In this document: one piece after another, positions 1 through 8,296 of the stretch
How the letters are laid out: the number at the start of each line of letters is the position of its first letter
Numbering within the stretch: position 1 is the stretch's first letter
From: an uncultured Tropicimonas sp.
Lineage (GTDB): Bacteria; Pseudomonadota; Alphaproteobacteria; Rhodobacterales; Rhodobacteraceae
Direction of reading: 5' to 3'
Assembly: GCA_947495685.1 (NCBI GenBank)
Contig: CANLZY010000003.1
Span: 157,154-221,153, forward strand
DNA length: 64,000 nucleotides
The notes under the pieces: generated by a model
What the model saw: only the letters and a program-made list of their open reading frames with translations
Database searches by the model: none
Told to the model about the DNA's origin: nothing
Position numbers and translations under genes: made by a program

Positions 1-798
1 CGCTCCGGTCACCGGTCGGGTCTCCCATTCAACCTCGGCCTGCCCTGCAATCACGTTGCGCGCCGTGCCGCCGTGCATCCGGCCGATATTCAGGGTGCTC
101 CAGGGCGGGTCAAAGCGACTGTCCGTCGGGGCGCGCCCTTGCAACTCCGCGCGCATGGCCAGTAGCCGATGCACGAACCGCGCCGCGAATTCGGCGGCGT
201 TCACGCCCTTTTCGGGCGCGGAGCCGTGCCCCTCGGTGCCGGAAAAGCGGGTGGTGTATTCGTTGCACCCCTTGTGCCCCTCGATGATCCGCATCCCTGT
301 CGGTTCGCCGATGATGGCCATGGCTGGGGCAATTTCGCGCTGGCGCAACTCTTCGGCGAGTTGCTGCGCCCCGAGGCAGCCCACCTCCTCGTCATAGGTG
401 AAGGCGAAATGCAGCGGCCGGCGCAGGTCGGCAGCGGCGAATTCGGGAAGGCAGGCAAGCGTGGCGGCGATGAACCCCTTCATGTCACAGGTTCCCCGGC
501 CATAGAGCCGCCCGCCGTCACGCCGCATCGTGAAGGGATCGCTGGTCCAGCCCGCCCCCTCGGCCGGGACGACATCGGTATGCCCGGACAGCACGATGCC
601 CCCCGGGGCGTCCGGCCCGAGCGTCGCGAACAGGTTTGCCTTCAGCCCCGTCCTGTCGTGCAGCAGGTCGACATGGGCCCCGGCCTCCGACAGCAACGAG
701 GCCAGATGCACGATCATCTCCAGGTTTGGTTCCGAGGAAACGGTCGGGTAGGCGATCAGGTCGTCCAGGATCGCGATTGCGCTTTCAAGCCGCTCCAT
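1..798 (-). CDS. ArgE-type M20 deacetylase, C-terminus off the left edge
   Basis: Only the first 266 residues are present. It is a M20-family zinc hydrolase of the acetylornithine deacetylase (ArgE) type. The metal-site motifs are in order: SGHTDVVP (H73, D75), RGTCDMKG (D105) and the Glu pair in TYDEEVG (E137-E138), followed by GEPTG and the HGSAPEKG loop of the dimerisation domain. The ATG at 798 lies 2 bases after the stop of the ectoine hydrolase gene, so the two are co-transcribed. Ectoine hydrolase makes N-acetyl-L-2,4-diaminobutyrate, which needs deacetylation. The usual enzyme (DoeB/EutE, AstE/AspA family) is not seen here, so this ArgE-like enzyme may do that step (inference). A true ArgE role in arginine synthesis is the alternative. 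Confidence 0.85.
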   Translation of the reverse strand, partial: MERLESAIAILDDLIAYPTVSSEPNLEMIVHLASLLSEAGAHVDLLHDRTGLKANLFATLGPDAPGGIVLSGHTDVVPAEGAGWTSDPFTMRRDGGRLYGRGTCDMKGFIAATLACLPEFAAADLRRPLHFAFTYDEEVGCLGAQQLAEELRQREIAPAMAIIGEPTGMRIIEGHKGCNEYTTRFSGTEGHGSAPEKGVNAAEFAARFVHRLLAMRAELQGRAPTDSRFDPPWSTLNIGRMHGGTARNVIAGQAEVEWETRPVTGA

Positions 799-800
799 GC

Positions 801-1985
801 TCACGCCTTGACGAAGAGCTGTCGAGGCCGGTCGCAGAAGCATTCGGCGGCGCCTTCGGGACGGATCAGGATGCTCTCGGTGATCTCCAGTCCCCAATCC
901 TCCATCCATAACCCGGGCATGAAATGGAACGTCATACCTGGTTTGAGGATCGTCTCGTCTTCGGTCCGAAAGGAGATCGTGCGCTCGCCCCAATCGGGCG
1001 GATAGCTGATACCGATCGGGTAGCCGCAGCGCGCCCCACGCTCGATTCCTGCGCGTTCCAGCGGGGCGGCGAGCGCATTGGCGACATCGGCAGCGCGATT
1101 GCCGGCGCGGGCGGCCTCCAGCCCGGCCTCCAGCCCCTCGACCAGCGCCGCCTCGGCCCGGCGGAAGGTCTCGGTCGGCTGGCCGAGAAAGACCGTCCGG
1201 CAGAATGGCACGTGATACCGGCGATAGCAGCCCGCCAGTTCGAAAAAGGTCGCCTCGCCGACGCGGAAGGGCGCCCCGTTCCAGGTCAGGTGGGGCGCGG
1301 CGGCGTCAGGTCCGCTCGGGACCAATGGCACGATGGCCGGGTAGTCGCCCCAATCCTCGTCGATGCCCATCATCTGGTCGCGAAGGATCTCCGCCACCAG
1401 CTCGTTCTTGCGCATCCCCGGCTCGATCCGTTCGACCACGCCGTCCATCACCTTCTCGGCGATCCGCGCCGCCTTGCGCATGAAGGCGATCTCCTCGTCG
1501 GATTTCACCCCGCGCTGCCAGTTGACCAGCGCGGTCGCGTCGACCAGATCGGCCTCTGGCAACTCGGCCAGCAAGGTTGTGTAGGCCTTGGCCGAGAAAT
1601 AGTAATTGTCCATCTCGACGCCAATCCGGCCACGCCCGCCCCTTGCCGTGCGGATGATCGCAGCCAGGTCCTGCATCGCGTGGCGCTCGTTCGATTGCAC
1701 GAAATTGTCGGCATAGCCACGCACGCAGTCGGCCTCCATCCAGACGGTCCGCAACGCTCCGTTGGCATCCTGCCGGCGCCCCCACCAGAGCGGGTCGCGG
1801 TCGGGAAAAACCAGCACGCCTTGATGAACGTAAAAGGACCAGCCGTCATAGCCGGTGAGCCAGGCCATGTTCGAGGGATCCTCGACAAACAGCAGGTCAA
1901 GCCCTGCCTTGGCCATCGCCGCGCGGGTCTTGTCGAGGCGGCGTGCATATTCGACACGGCTGAAAGGAAGGTCGGGCGCGGTCAT
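801..1985 (-). CDS. doeA: Ectoine hydrolase (DoeA/EutD), M24 family
   Basis: This 394-residue pita-bread-fold (M24) protein opens the ectoine ring to give N-acetyl-L-2,4-diaminobutyrate. It carries blocks I recognise from the Halomonas DoeA / Ruegeria EutD family: MAWLTGYDGWSFYVHQ near the N-terminus, VEMDNYYFSAKAY, PSGPDAAAPHLTWN, AGCYRRYHVPF, SYPPDWGERT and GMTFHFMPGLWM, ending in RQLFVKA. Length fits the family (about 395-400). I chose the ATG at 1985 because the known family starts just before LPF..RVEYARRL; the longer frame upstream is low-complexity intergenic sequence. It heads a leftward operon with the ArgE-type deacetylase and is divergent from eutB. Confidence 0.93.
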   Translation of the reverse strand: MTAPDLPFSRVEYARRLDKTRAAMAKAGLDLLFVEDPSNMAWLTGYDGWSFYVHQGVLVFPDRDPLWWGRRQDANGALRTVWMEADCVRGYADNFVQSNERHAMQDLAAIIRTARGGRGRIGVEMDNYYFSAKAYTTLLAELPEADLVDATALVNWQRGVKSDEEIAFMRKAARIAEKVMDGVVERIEPGMRKNELVAEILRDQMMGIDEDWGDYPAIVPLVPSGPDAAAPHLTWNGAPFRVGEATFFELAGCYRRYHVPFCRTVFLGQPTETFRRAEAALVEGLEAGLEAARAGNRAADVANALAAPLERAGIERGARCGYPIGISYPPDWGERTISFRTEDETILKPGMTFHFMPGLWMEDWGLEITESILIRPEGAAECFCDRPRQLFVKA

Positions 1986-2165
1986 GCGGTTTCTCCAAGC
2001 GGCGCGCTGTGTCGCGCGAAAGCAGCCCGGGGGAGCCGCTCCAATCTGTTGCGGAAAACCCCGCAAAAACCGTCACGTTGACAGGCGAACGGCTTGCGTG
2101 ATCTGTTTAACGATTAGCGGGGGGCATCCTCCCGATGTCAAGAAATTGCAAACCTGGGGAACGCC
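1986..2165. promoter_or_regulatory. Divergent control region between doeA and eutB
   Basis: This 180-base intergenic region must hold both promoters of the ectoine operons. It contains a TGTCGC hexamer at 2010-2015, the half-site type bound by GlxA/ArgR-like AraC regulators; a gene for such a regulator lies at the end of the eutB operon. No convincing -10/-35 pair was picked out by eye. Confidence 0.4.
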
Positions 2166-3173
2166 ATGCGGCCGGAAATGCCGGATATTCTTGCGGCGCG
2201 CGCGGTGTTGCGCGGCCGCGCGGACGCGACGCCCCTGGTGCCATCTGCGTTCCTGACCGACCGCCTTGGGCACGAGGTTCTGCTGAAGCTCGAAATTGCG
2301 CAGCCCATGGGGGCCTTCAAGCTGCGCGGCGCGATGAACGCGGTGATGGCACTGCCCAAGGACGTCACCGGCGTGACCTGCTGTTCGACCGGCAACCATG
2401 GCCGGGCGGTGGCCTATGCCGCGCGCGAGCGCGGGCTGCGGGCCGTGATCTGCATGTCCTCGCTTGTGCCCGAGGCCAAGATCGCGGGCATCCGAACCTT
2501 GGGCGGCGAGGTGCGGATCGAGGGGCAGAGCCAAGACGATGCGCAGACGCTCTGCACGCGGCTGTGCGACACGGAAGGGCTGACCGAGATCCCACCGTTC
2601 GACGACCCGAAGGTGATCGCGGGGCAAGGCACGATCGGGTTGGAGATGCTGGAGGCGCGCCCGGATCTGGACATGTTGCTGGTGCCGCTGTCGGGAGGCG
2701 GGTTGGCGGCGGGGGTGGCGCAGGCCGCCAGGGCGCTGAACCCGCGCATCCGCATCATCGGCATCACGATGGATCGCGGGGCGGCGATGTTTCAATCGCT
2801 CGCCGCCGGGCATCCCGTCGCGGTCGAAGAGGTTGCGAGCCTTGCCGACAGTCTTGGCGGCGGCATCGGCGCGGCCAACCGTTACACGTTCGAGATGTGC
2901 CGGGAGCTGCTCGACACGACGCTGCTGGTGAGCGAGGCCGAGATCTACCGCGCCATGCAGGCGCTCTTTTTCGAGGATCGGATCGTGGCCGAGGGAGGTA
3001 GCGTCGTGGGCATTGCCGCGGCACTGGCGGGAAAGCTGCCGGAGCCAAGGGGACCGCTCGCCACCATCATCACCGGGCGCAATCTCGACATGACCCTGTT
3101 CACGCGGGTCATCAACGGCGAGGACATTGCCCTCGGGGGCCAGATCGTGAAGGGTGCGCCCTATGGCACGTGA
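2166..3173 (+). CDS. eutB: EutB: threonine dehydratase-like PLP enzyme of ectoine utilisation
   Basis: A 335-residue fold-type II PLP enzyme of the serine/threonine dehydratase family. The PLP lysine sits in MGAFKLRGAMNA, followed by the substrate loop CSTGNHGRA and the glycine-rich phosphate loop PLSGGGLAAG. In Ruegeria and relatives EutB is paired with EutC beside the ectoine hydrolase genes and is thought to process hydroxyectoine-derived intermediates; that assignment rests on neighbourhood. It is the first gene of a rightward operon, and its last 11 bases overlap the start of eutC. A catabolic threonine dehydratase is the less likely alternative. Confidence 0.82.
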   Translation: MRPEMPDILAARAVLRGRADATPLVPSAFLTDRLGHEVLLKLEIAQPMGAFKLRGAMNAVMALPKDVTGVTCCSTGNHGRAVAYAARERGLRAVICMSSLVPEAKIAGIRTLGGEVRIEGQSQDDAQTLCTRLCDTEGLTEIPPFDDPKVIAGQGTIGLEMLEARPDLDMLLVPLSGGGLAAGVAQAARALNPRIRIIGITMDRGAAMFQSLAAGHPVAVEEVASLADSLGGGIGAANRYTFEMCRELLDTTLLVSEAEIYRAMQALFFEDRIVAEGGSVVGIAAALAGKLPEPRGPLATIITGRNLDMTLFTRVINGEDIALGGQIVKGAPYGT

Positions 3174-4155
3174 CGTGACAATCCTGAGCGAAGCCGACCT
3201 GCGGCAGGCGGTGCCGCTTGACCTTGCAGCAATCGATTGTGTGGAACGCGCCTTTTTCGCCCTGGGCGGCGGCAAGGTGGTGATGCCGCCCGTGCTTTCA
3301 ATGGCGCTGCCGGAGGTGCATGGCGAGGTCGATGTCAAGACGGCCTATATCCCCGGTTTCGACAGTTTCGCAATCAAGGTCAGCCCCGGCTTTTTCAACA
3401 ATCCGTCGCTTGGCCTGCCGAGTTTGAACGGGCTGATGATCCTGTTTTCCGCCCACACCGGGCTGGTCGAGGCGCTGCTGCTCGACAACGGCTATCTGAC
3501 CGACATCCGCACGGCTGCCGCCGGGGCGGTCGCCGCGCGCCGCCTCGCCCCGGCGCAGGTCGAGACCGCCGGGGTGATCGGGACCGGCGTACAGGCGCGG
3601 TTGCAGATGCAGGCCGCCCATCTCGTGCGCCCGTTCCGCCGTGGGCTGGTCTGGGGGCGCGACCGGGACAGGGCCGAAGCCTGTGCGGCGGACATCGCCG
3701 AAACCCTTGGGATCGAGGTCACCGTCGCGGCATCGCCTGAAACGCTGGTGTCCGGGGCGCAGCTTGTGATCACGACCACGCCAGCACGCACGCCGTTGCT
3801 GGCCGCGGACTGGCTGCATCCGGGGCTGCACATCACCGCCATGGGGTCCGATCAGGCTGGCAAGTCCGAGCTTGACCCGCAAATCCTCGCCCAGGCCGAC
3901 CGCTATGTCTGCGACCGGCTCAGCCAGTGCGAAACGATGGGAGAACTGGCATCGGCGCTTGCCGCTGGCATCGGATCAACGATCGCGCCGATTGAACTGG
4001 GAACGCTGCTGCAAGCGGGCGACAGCATCCGACGCGACGCCACCGAAATCACCGTCTGTGACCTGACCGGAACCGGGGTTCAGGACACGGCAATCGCAAC
4101 GCTCGCCCGGGAGGCCGCGCTGCGGCGCGGGCTCGGCACGACACTAGGGATCTGA
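3163..4155 (+). CDS. eutC: EutC: ornithine cyclodeaminase / mu-crystallin family
   Basis: A 330-residue NAD(P)-dependent enzyme of the ornithine cyclodeaminase family. The Rossmann nucleotide loop reads GVIGTGVQARLQMQAA, and the family's LTDIRTAAAGAVAAR segment precedes it. The ATG at 3163 has AAGGG eight bases upstream and overlaps the eutB stop, which indicates translational coupling. In ectoine clusters EutC works with EutB, probably as a cyclising deaminase or imine reductase acting on hydroxyectoine-derived diaminobutyrate; the exact reaction is not established from sequence. Confidence 0.82.
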   Translation: MARDVTILSEADLRQAVPLDLAAIDCVERAFFALGGGKVVMPPVLSMALPEVHGEVDVKTAYIPGFDSFAIKVSPGFFNNPSLGLPSLNGLMILFSAHTGLVEALLLDNGYLTDIRTAAAGAVAARRLAPAQVETAGVIGTGVQARLQMQAAHLVRPFRRGLVWGRDRDRAEACAADIAETLGIEVTVAASPETLVSGAQLVITTTPARTPLLAADWLHPGLHITAMGSDQAGKSELDPQILAQADRYVCDRLSQCETMGELASALAAGIGSTIAPIELGTLLQAGDSIRRDATEITVCDLTGTGVQDTAIATLAREAALRRGLGTTLGI

Positions 4156-4156
4156 C

Positions 4157-5527
4157 ATGCTGACCAATGACCAACTCGCCCTCTGGGACCGCGAGAACTT
4201 CTTTCACCCCTCGACGCACCTTGCCCAACATGAACGGGGCGAAACGCCGTCGCGCATTATCACGGGCGGCTCTGGCGTGCATATCGAGGACCGGGATGGC
4301 AACCGCCTGCTCGACGCCTTTGCCGGGCTGTATTGCGTCAATGCCGGTTATGGGCGGTCGGAAATTGCCGAGGCCATCGCCACACAGGCCCGAGATCTGG
4401 CCTATTACCATTCCTATGTCGGTCACGGCACCGAAGCCTCGATCACGCTGGCCAAGATGATCCTCGACCGGGCGCCCGATCATATGTCCAAGGTCTATTT
4501 CGGCCTCGGAGGGTCGGATGCCAACGAGACCAACGTCAAGCTGGTCTGGTATTACAACAACATCCTCGGCCGCCCCGAGAAGAAAAAGATCATCAGCCGC
4601 TGGCGGGGCTATCACGGCTCCGGGCTGATGACCGGCTCGCTGACCGGGCTGGAGCTGTTCCACAAGAAATTCGACCTGCCACTGCCGCAGGTGCTGCACA
4701 CCGAGGCGCCCTATTTCTTCCGCCGCGCCGACCTTGCACAGGACGAGGCCGGATTCGTGGCCCATTGCGTCGCCGAGTTGGAGGCGCTGATCGACCGCGA
4801 AGGCGCGGACACCATCGCCGCCTTCATTGGCGAGCCGATCCTTGGCACGGGGGGCATCGTGCCGCCGCCGGCGGGGTATTGGGCCGCGATCCAGCCGATC
4901 CTGAAAAAGCACGACATCCTGCTGATCGCCGACGAGGTGGTGACGGGGTTTGGCCGGCTGGGCTCGATGTTCGGATCGGACCATTACGGCATCCGCCCCG
5001 ATATCATCACCATCGCCAAGGGGCTGACCTCGGCCTATGCGCCGCTGTCCGGCTCGATTGTCTCGGAAGACGTCTGGTCGGTTCTGGCGCGCGGCACCGA
5101 CGAAAACGGCCCGATCGGGCACGGCTGGACCTATTCCGCTCACCCCATTTCGGCCGCTGCCGGACTCGCCAACCTGAAGCTGATCGACGATCTCGGGCTG
5201 GTGGAGAACGCGGGCTCCGTAGGGTCCTATTTGCGTGGGCTGCTGCGGGATGCGCTGGCCGATCACCCGAAGGTCGGCGACATCCGGGGCGACGGCATGC
5301 TCGCGGCGGTGGAATTCGTGGCGGATCGTGATAGCCGCACCTTCTTTGAGGCGCGTGACAAGGTCGGGCCGCGGGTGTCTGCCGCCCTGCTCGAACAGGG
5401 CGTCATTGCACGCGCCATGCCCCAGGGCGACATCCTCGGCTTTGCGCCGCCATTCTGCCTGACCCGTACCGAGGCTGAGGAGGTTGTGACCAAGACGACC
5501 CAGGCGGTCCGGACGGTTCTGGGTTAG
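4157..5527 (+). CDS. doeD: Class III aminotransferase, DoeD-like
   Basis: A 456-residue PLP-dependent class III (omega) aminotransferase. Visible motifs are the N-terminal FAGLYCVNAGYGR, the RGYHGSGLMTGSLTG cofactor loop, the Asp in LLIADEVVTGFGR and the PLP lysine in TIAKGLTSAYAPL. It starts one base after the eutC stop. Within an ectoine cluster the natural role is L-2,4-diaminobutyrate transaminase, giving aspartate semialdehyde. Substrate specificity cannot be read from the motifs, and relatives use putrescine, taurine or beta-alanine. No DoeC-type semialdehyde dehydrogenase is adjacent; the aldehyde dehydrogenase at 8297 could serve. Confidence 0.78.
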   Translation: MLTNDQLALWDRENFFHPSTHLAQHERGETPSRIITGGSGVHIEDRDGNRLLDAFAGLYCVNAGYGRSEIAEAIATQARDLAYYHSYVGHGTEASITLAKMILDRAPDHMSKVYFGLGGSDANETNVKLVWYYNNILGRPEKKKIISRWRGYHGSGLMTGSLTGLELFHKKFDLPLPQVLHTEAPYFFRRADLAQDEAGFVAHCVAELEALIDREGADTIAAFIGEPILGTGGIVPPPAGYWAAIQPILKKHDILLIADEVVTGFGRLGSMFGSDHYGIRPDIITIAKGLTSAYAPLSGSIVSEDVWSVLARGTDENGPIGHGWTYSAHPISAAAGLANLKLIDDLGLVENAGSVGSYLRGLLRDALADHPKVGDIRGDGMLAAVEFVADRDSRTFFEARDKVGPRVSAALLEQGVIARAMPQGDILGFAPPFCLTRTEAEEVVTKTTQAVRTVLG

Positions 5528-5536
5528 ACCGGCAAG

Positions 5537-5570
5537 TGCCTCGGGCCGCCCACCGGTGCCGCCCGAGGCA
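5537..5570. terminator. Bidirectional terminator hairpin
   Basis: A perfect 10-bp inverted repeat (TGCCTCGGGC at 5537-5546, GCCCGAGGCA at 5561-5570) with a 14-base loop lies between the convergent ends of the aminotransferase gene and the AraC-type regulator gene. It lacks a long T run, so termination efficiency is uncertain. Confidence 0.65.
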
Positions 5571-5582
5571 AATCCCACGCCC

Positions 5583-6560
5583 CTACCCCAGATCATGCCC
5601 ATCTGCGCGCTGGCGCGACGGTGTGACGCCGAAACGGGATTTGTAGACCCGCGAGAAATGTCCGGCCGAGGCAAAACCGCAGGCATGGGCGATCTCGGTT
5701 GCCGACAGTTCGGTCTGCAACAGCAGGTTCCGCGCCCGTTCCAACCGCAGGTCGGTGGCGAATTTCTTTGGGCTGCACTTCATGTAACGCTCGAACAAGC
5801 GCTCCAACTGGCGCGTCGAGATCCCCAACTTTGCCGCGATCTCGCTTGGCGACATCGGCTCTTCCATGTGGTCCGTCATCAGGCGGACCGCAGCGACGAT
5901 ATGGGCATTCCGCAACCCGTAACGCGATTGCAACGAGTACCGCTGGGCCGCCTCTGCGCTGCGGGCGGTGGTGTAGAGCATCTGGTCGGCCACCGCGAGC
6001 GCAAGGTCCGCCCCATGTGCCTCGCCAATGAAGTGCAGCATCAGGTCCGCCGTCGCGGTCCCGCCTGACGCCGTCGGATACTTGGAGTCGGGAACAAAAA
6101 CGCTGCGCACAAGGCGGACATCGGGGAAGCGTTCCTCGAACCCGTCGTGAAATTGCCAGTGGATCGTCGCACGGCGGTTTTCCAGCAGCCCCGCCTTGGC
6201 CAGCACAAAGGCCCCCGAGCAGAGCGCGCCAATCTTCGTTCCCCGGGCCCGTTCGCGGCGGACATAGGCCAGCAGCCCGGGCGAGATGCGTTTCTCGACG
6301 TTGATCCCCGACAGGATCAGCAGGACATCCCCGGCCGGGACCGGGTCAAGGCCGCAATCAACAAGCGTTCGGGTCCCGTTCGAACAGGTCGCCTCCGTGC
6401 CGTTCTCGGAGGCCAGCCGCCAACGATAGAGTTGGCTGCCGCTCAGCAGGTTGGCAATGCGCAGGGGTTCGATCGCGCAGGAAAAGGCGAGATGCGTGAA
6501 ATCCTCGACCAGAAGGACCGTGAAACCGTTGATGTCGTTTTCCGTCGCAGGCCCGTCCAT
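5583..6560 (-). CDS. GlxA-family AraC transcriptional regulator
   Basis: A 325-residue regulator with an N-terminal DJ-1/PfpI (class I glutamine amidotransferase-like) sensing domain and a C-terminal AraC double helix-turn-helix. The sensing domain shows GALCSGAFVLAKAGLL and TASGGTATADLML; the DNA-binding part shows PSEIAAKLGISTRQLERLF and IAHACGFASAGHFSRVYK. This layout is that of ArgR, GbdR and CdhR, which sense arginine or quaternary-amine catabolites. The ATG at 6560 is chosen over an upstream start that would run into the divergent promoter. It is convergent with the ectoine operon and divergent from gntR, so it may control either or both. Confidence 0.85.
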   Translation of the reverse strand: MDGPATENDINGFTVLLVEDFTHLAFSCAIEPLRIANLLSGSQLYRWRLASENGTEATCSNGTRTLVDCGLDPVPAGDVLLILSGINVEKRISPGLLAYVRRERARGTKIGALCSGAFVLAKAGLLENRRATIHWQFHDGFEERFPDVRLVRSVFVPDSKYPTASGGTATADLMLHFIGEAHGADLALAVADQMLYTTARSAEAAQRYSLQSRYGLRNAHIVAAVRLMTDHMEEPMSPSEIAAKLGISTRQLERLFERYMKCSPKKFATDLRLERARNLLLQTELSATEIAHACGFASAGHFSRVYKSRFGVTPSRQRADGHDLG

Positions 6561-6655
6561 TTTTGCCGTGTTCCGATCGCGGTTTTCCTGTCTTACCTTG
6601 CGACAGGAAAAATACAAACTGTATACACAATGTATTCATCCAGCGAGAGACCGTC
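6561..6655. promoter_or_regulatory. Shared promoter and operator region of the AraC- and GntR-type regulators
   Basis: Facing right, TTGCGA (6598-6603) and TATACA (6622-6627) are separated by 18 bases and could be the gntR promoter. Over and beside the -10 lie TGTATACA (6620-6627) and TGTATTCA (6631-6638), and ATACA-AAC-TGTAT (6612-6624) forms an inverted repeat; these fit GntR-family operators, suggesting autorepression. Upstream, CCTGTC (6587-6592) and GACAGG (6602-6607) form a second inverted repeat containing a GCGACA half-site, a possible site for the AraC-type regulator. Confidence 0.5.
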
Positions 6656-7366
6656 ATGACCGAGCCAGCGTCCACGCCAAAGTCCACAGCCTGCGACGAC
6701 CTGCGCCGGGCCATCCTGTTGCTGGAGATCGCACCGGGGGCACCGCTGGACGAAGCCGCGCTTTGTGCCCGTTATGGCATGTCGCGCACGCCGTTGCGCG
6801 AGGTGTTCCAGCAACTGTCTGGTGAAGGGTACATCACGCAGCGGCAAAACCGCGGCGCGCAGGTTACGGACATGTCCCACAAGACGCTGCGCGATTTCTT
6901 CCTTGCCGCGCCGATGATCTACGGCGCCGTCCTGCAACTGGGCGCGGCCAATGCCACACCGGCGCAGATCGGCGAACTGAAGGCCGCGCAGCATGCATTC
7001 AGGGCCGCGCTCGGCAACGCGGATGTCGGCGAACGGACGCTGGCCAACGACAGGTTCCACCGGATGACGGGCGAGATGGCCGACAATCTTTACCTGCTGC
7101 CCAGTTTTCACCGATTGCTGATCGATCATGCCCGGATCGGCATGACGTTCTTTCGTGGTCAGGATGCGGCGCGCAGCAAGGCACTGGCCGACGCCGCGCA
7201 CCAGCATGACGCGATGATCGCGGCGATCGAAGAGCGGAACGTGACAGAGGCCGCTCGGCTGGCGCAGGCGCACTGGGCGCTCTCGCGCCACGAGATCGAA
7301 CGTTTCGTGATGCCGGACGGGCTTGATGCGCCGCTTGGCACCGCCCTGAAAACTGCTGCCCTGTGA
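6656..7366 (+). CDS. GntR-family (FCD domain) transcriptional regulator
   Basis: A 236-residue regulator. The N-terminal winged helix-turn-helix contains YGMSRTPLREVFQQLSGEGY and the wing residues NRGAQV; the all-helical C-terminal FCD domain keeps the usual metal-binding histidine pattern (ANDRFHRMT, AAHQHDAMI, AHWALSRHE). The ATG at 6656 follows GAGAGACC and avoids translating through the operator palindrome. It is the first gene of an operon with the DapA-family lyase, aldehyde dehydrogenase and FAD oxidoreductase (spacings of 7, 2 and -4 bases), so it probably senses an intermediate of that pathway. Confidence 0.87.
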   Translation: MTEPASTPKSTACDDLRRAILLLEIAPGAPLDEAALCARYGMSRTPLREVFQQLSGEGYITQRQNRGAQVTDMSHKTLRDFFLAAPMIYGAVLQLGAANATPAQIGELKAAQHAFRAALGNADVGERTLANDRFHRMTGEMADNLYLLPSFHRLLIDHARIGMTFFRGQDAARSKALADAAHQHDAMIAAIEERNVTEAARLAQAHWALSRHEIERFVMPDGLDAPLGTALKTAAL

Positions 7367-7373
7367 GGATGCA

Positions 7374-8294
7374 ATGAGCCCAGCCAGAATGACATTTTCC
7401 GGGATCTACACGCCGGTGGTGACGCCCTACGATGCCGAGGGCACTGCTCGGCTGGATGCCCTTGACGCTGTGATCGAACACCTCGTGGCATCGGGTGTGC
7501 ATGGCGTGATCTCGGGCGGCTCCACCGGCGAGAACTACGCCCAGACCGTCGAGGAGCGGGTGGACCTGGCGCGGTTCACCCACCAACGGCTGGCGGGTCG
7601 CGTGCCGCTGATTGTCGGCACCGGCGCCATGCGCACCGCCGACAGCCTTGCGTTGGCAGGCGCCGCACGCGAAATGGGGGCCGATGCGATCCTCGTCGCC
7701 TCGCCGCCCTATGCGGTGCCAACCGAACAGGAAAACGCGCTCAACGTGCTGGCCATCGACCGCGCCGCCGATCTGCCGATCATGCTCTACAATTACCCGG
7801 GTCGGACCGGCACCTTCATGGGCGATGACTTCCTCGACCGCGTGGGCCGCTCCCGCAACATCTGCGCGATCAAGGAAAGCTCCGGCGATATCAACCGCGT
7901 GCACACGCTGGCCCGCGACTATCCGCATATCCAGATGCTCTGCGGCATGGATGACCAGGCGCTGGAGTTCTTTGCCTGGGGCGCGCCGGGCTGGGTCTGC
8001 GCGGGCTCGAATTTCCTGCCGCGCGAGCATGTCGCGTTGTGGCGGGCCTGTGCGGTCGAGGGCAATTTCACCAAGGGGCGTCGGATCATGTCGGCGATGA
8101 TGCCGCTGATGCGGGTGCTGGAGCAGGGCGGCAAGTTCATCCAGTGCGTCAAGCACGGGGTGGAAATGGCAGGGCTGGAGGCCGGACCGCCCCGCGCGCC
8201 GCTCAAGGCGCTCAACAAGGATGACAAGCGGCAGTTGGAACAGGTGGTGCGGGTCCTCAAGCGGACCATCGCCGAGATCGAGGCGGAGGGCTGA
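7374..8294 (+). CDS. DapA-family (dihydrodipicolinate synthase / N-acetylneuraminate lyase) aldolase
   Basis: A 306-residue TIM-barrel Schiff-base lyase. It has GGSTGEN in place of the DapA GTTGES loop, the catalytic Tyr in LYNYPGRTG (Y141, with R144) and the Schiff-base lysine in CAIKESSGD (K167). Because it lies in a gntR-aldehyde dehydrogenase-FAD oxidoreductase operon, lysine synthesis is unlikely. One known pathway with this set (FAD oxidase, DapA-family deaminase, semialdehyde dehydrogenase) is hydroxyproline degradation, in which a DapA homologue converts pyrroline-4-hydroxy-2-carboxylate to alpha-ketoglutarate semialdehyde. That is only a hypothesis here; no epimerase is seen. Confidence 0.8.
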   Translation: MSPARMTFSGIYTPVVTPYDAEGTARLDALDAVIEHLVASGVHGVISGGSTGENYAQTVEERVDLARFTHQRLAGRVPLIVGTGAMRTADSLALAGAAREMGADAILVASPPYAVPTEQENALNVLAIDRAADLPIMLYNYPGRTGTFMGDDFLDRVGRSRNICAIKESSGDINRVHTLARDYPHIQMLCGMDDQALEFFAWGAPGWVCAGSNFLPREHVALWRACAVEGNFTKGRRIMSAMMPLMRVLEQGGKFIQCVKHGVEMAGLEAGPPRAPLKALNKDDKRQLEQVVRVLKRTIAEIEAEG

Positions 8295-8296
8295 CA

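Noticed and set aside
2073..3338. A 421-codon - strand frame opposite eutB
   Set aside because: Shadow of eutB; rich in Arg, Gln and His as expected for antisense frames.
4049..5686. A 545-codon frame on the - strand opposite the aminotransferase
   Set aside because: Antisense of a clear PLP enzyme, with no recognisable domains.
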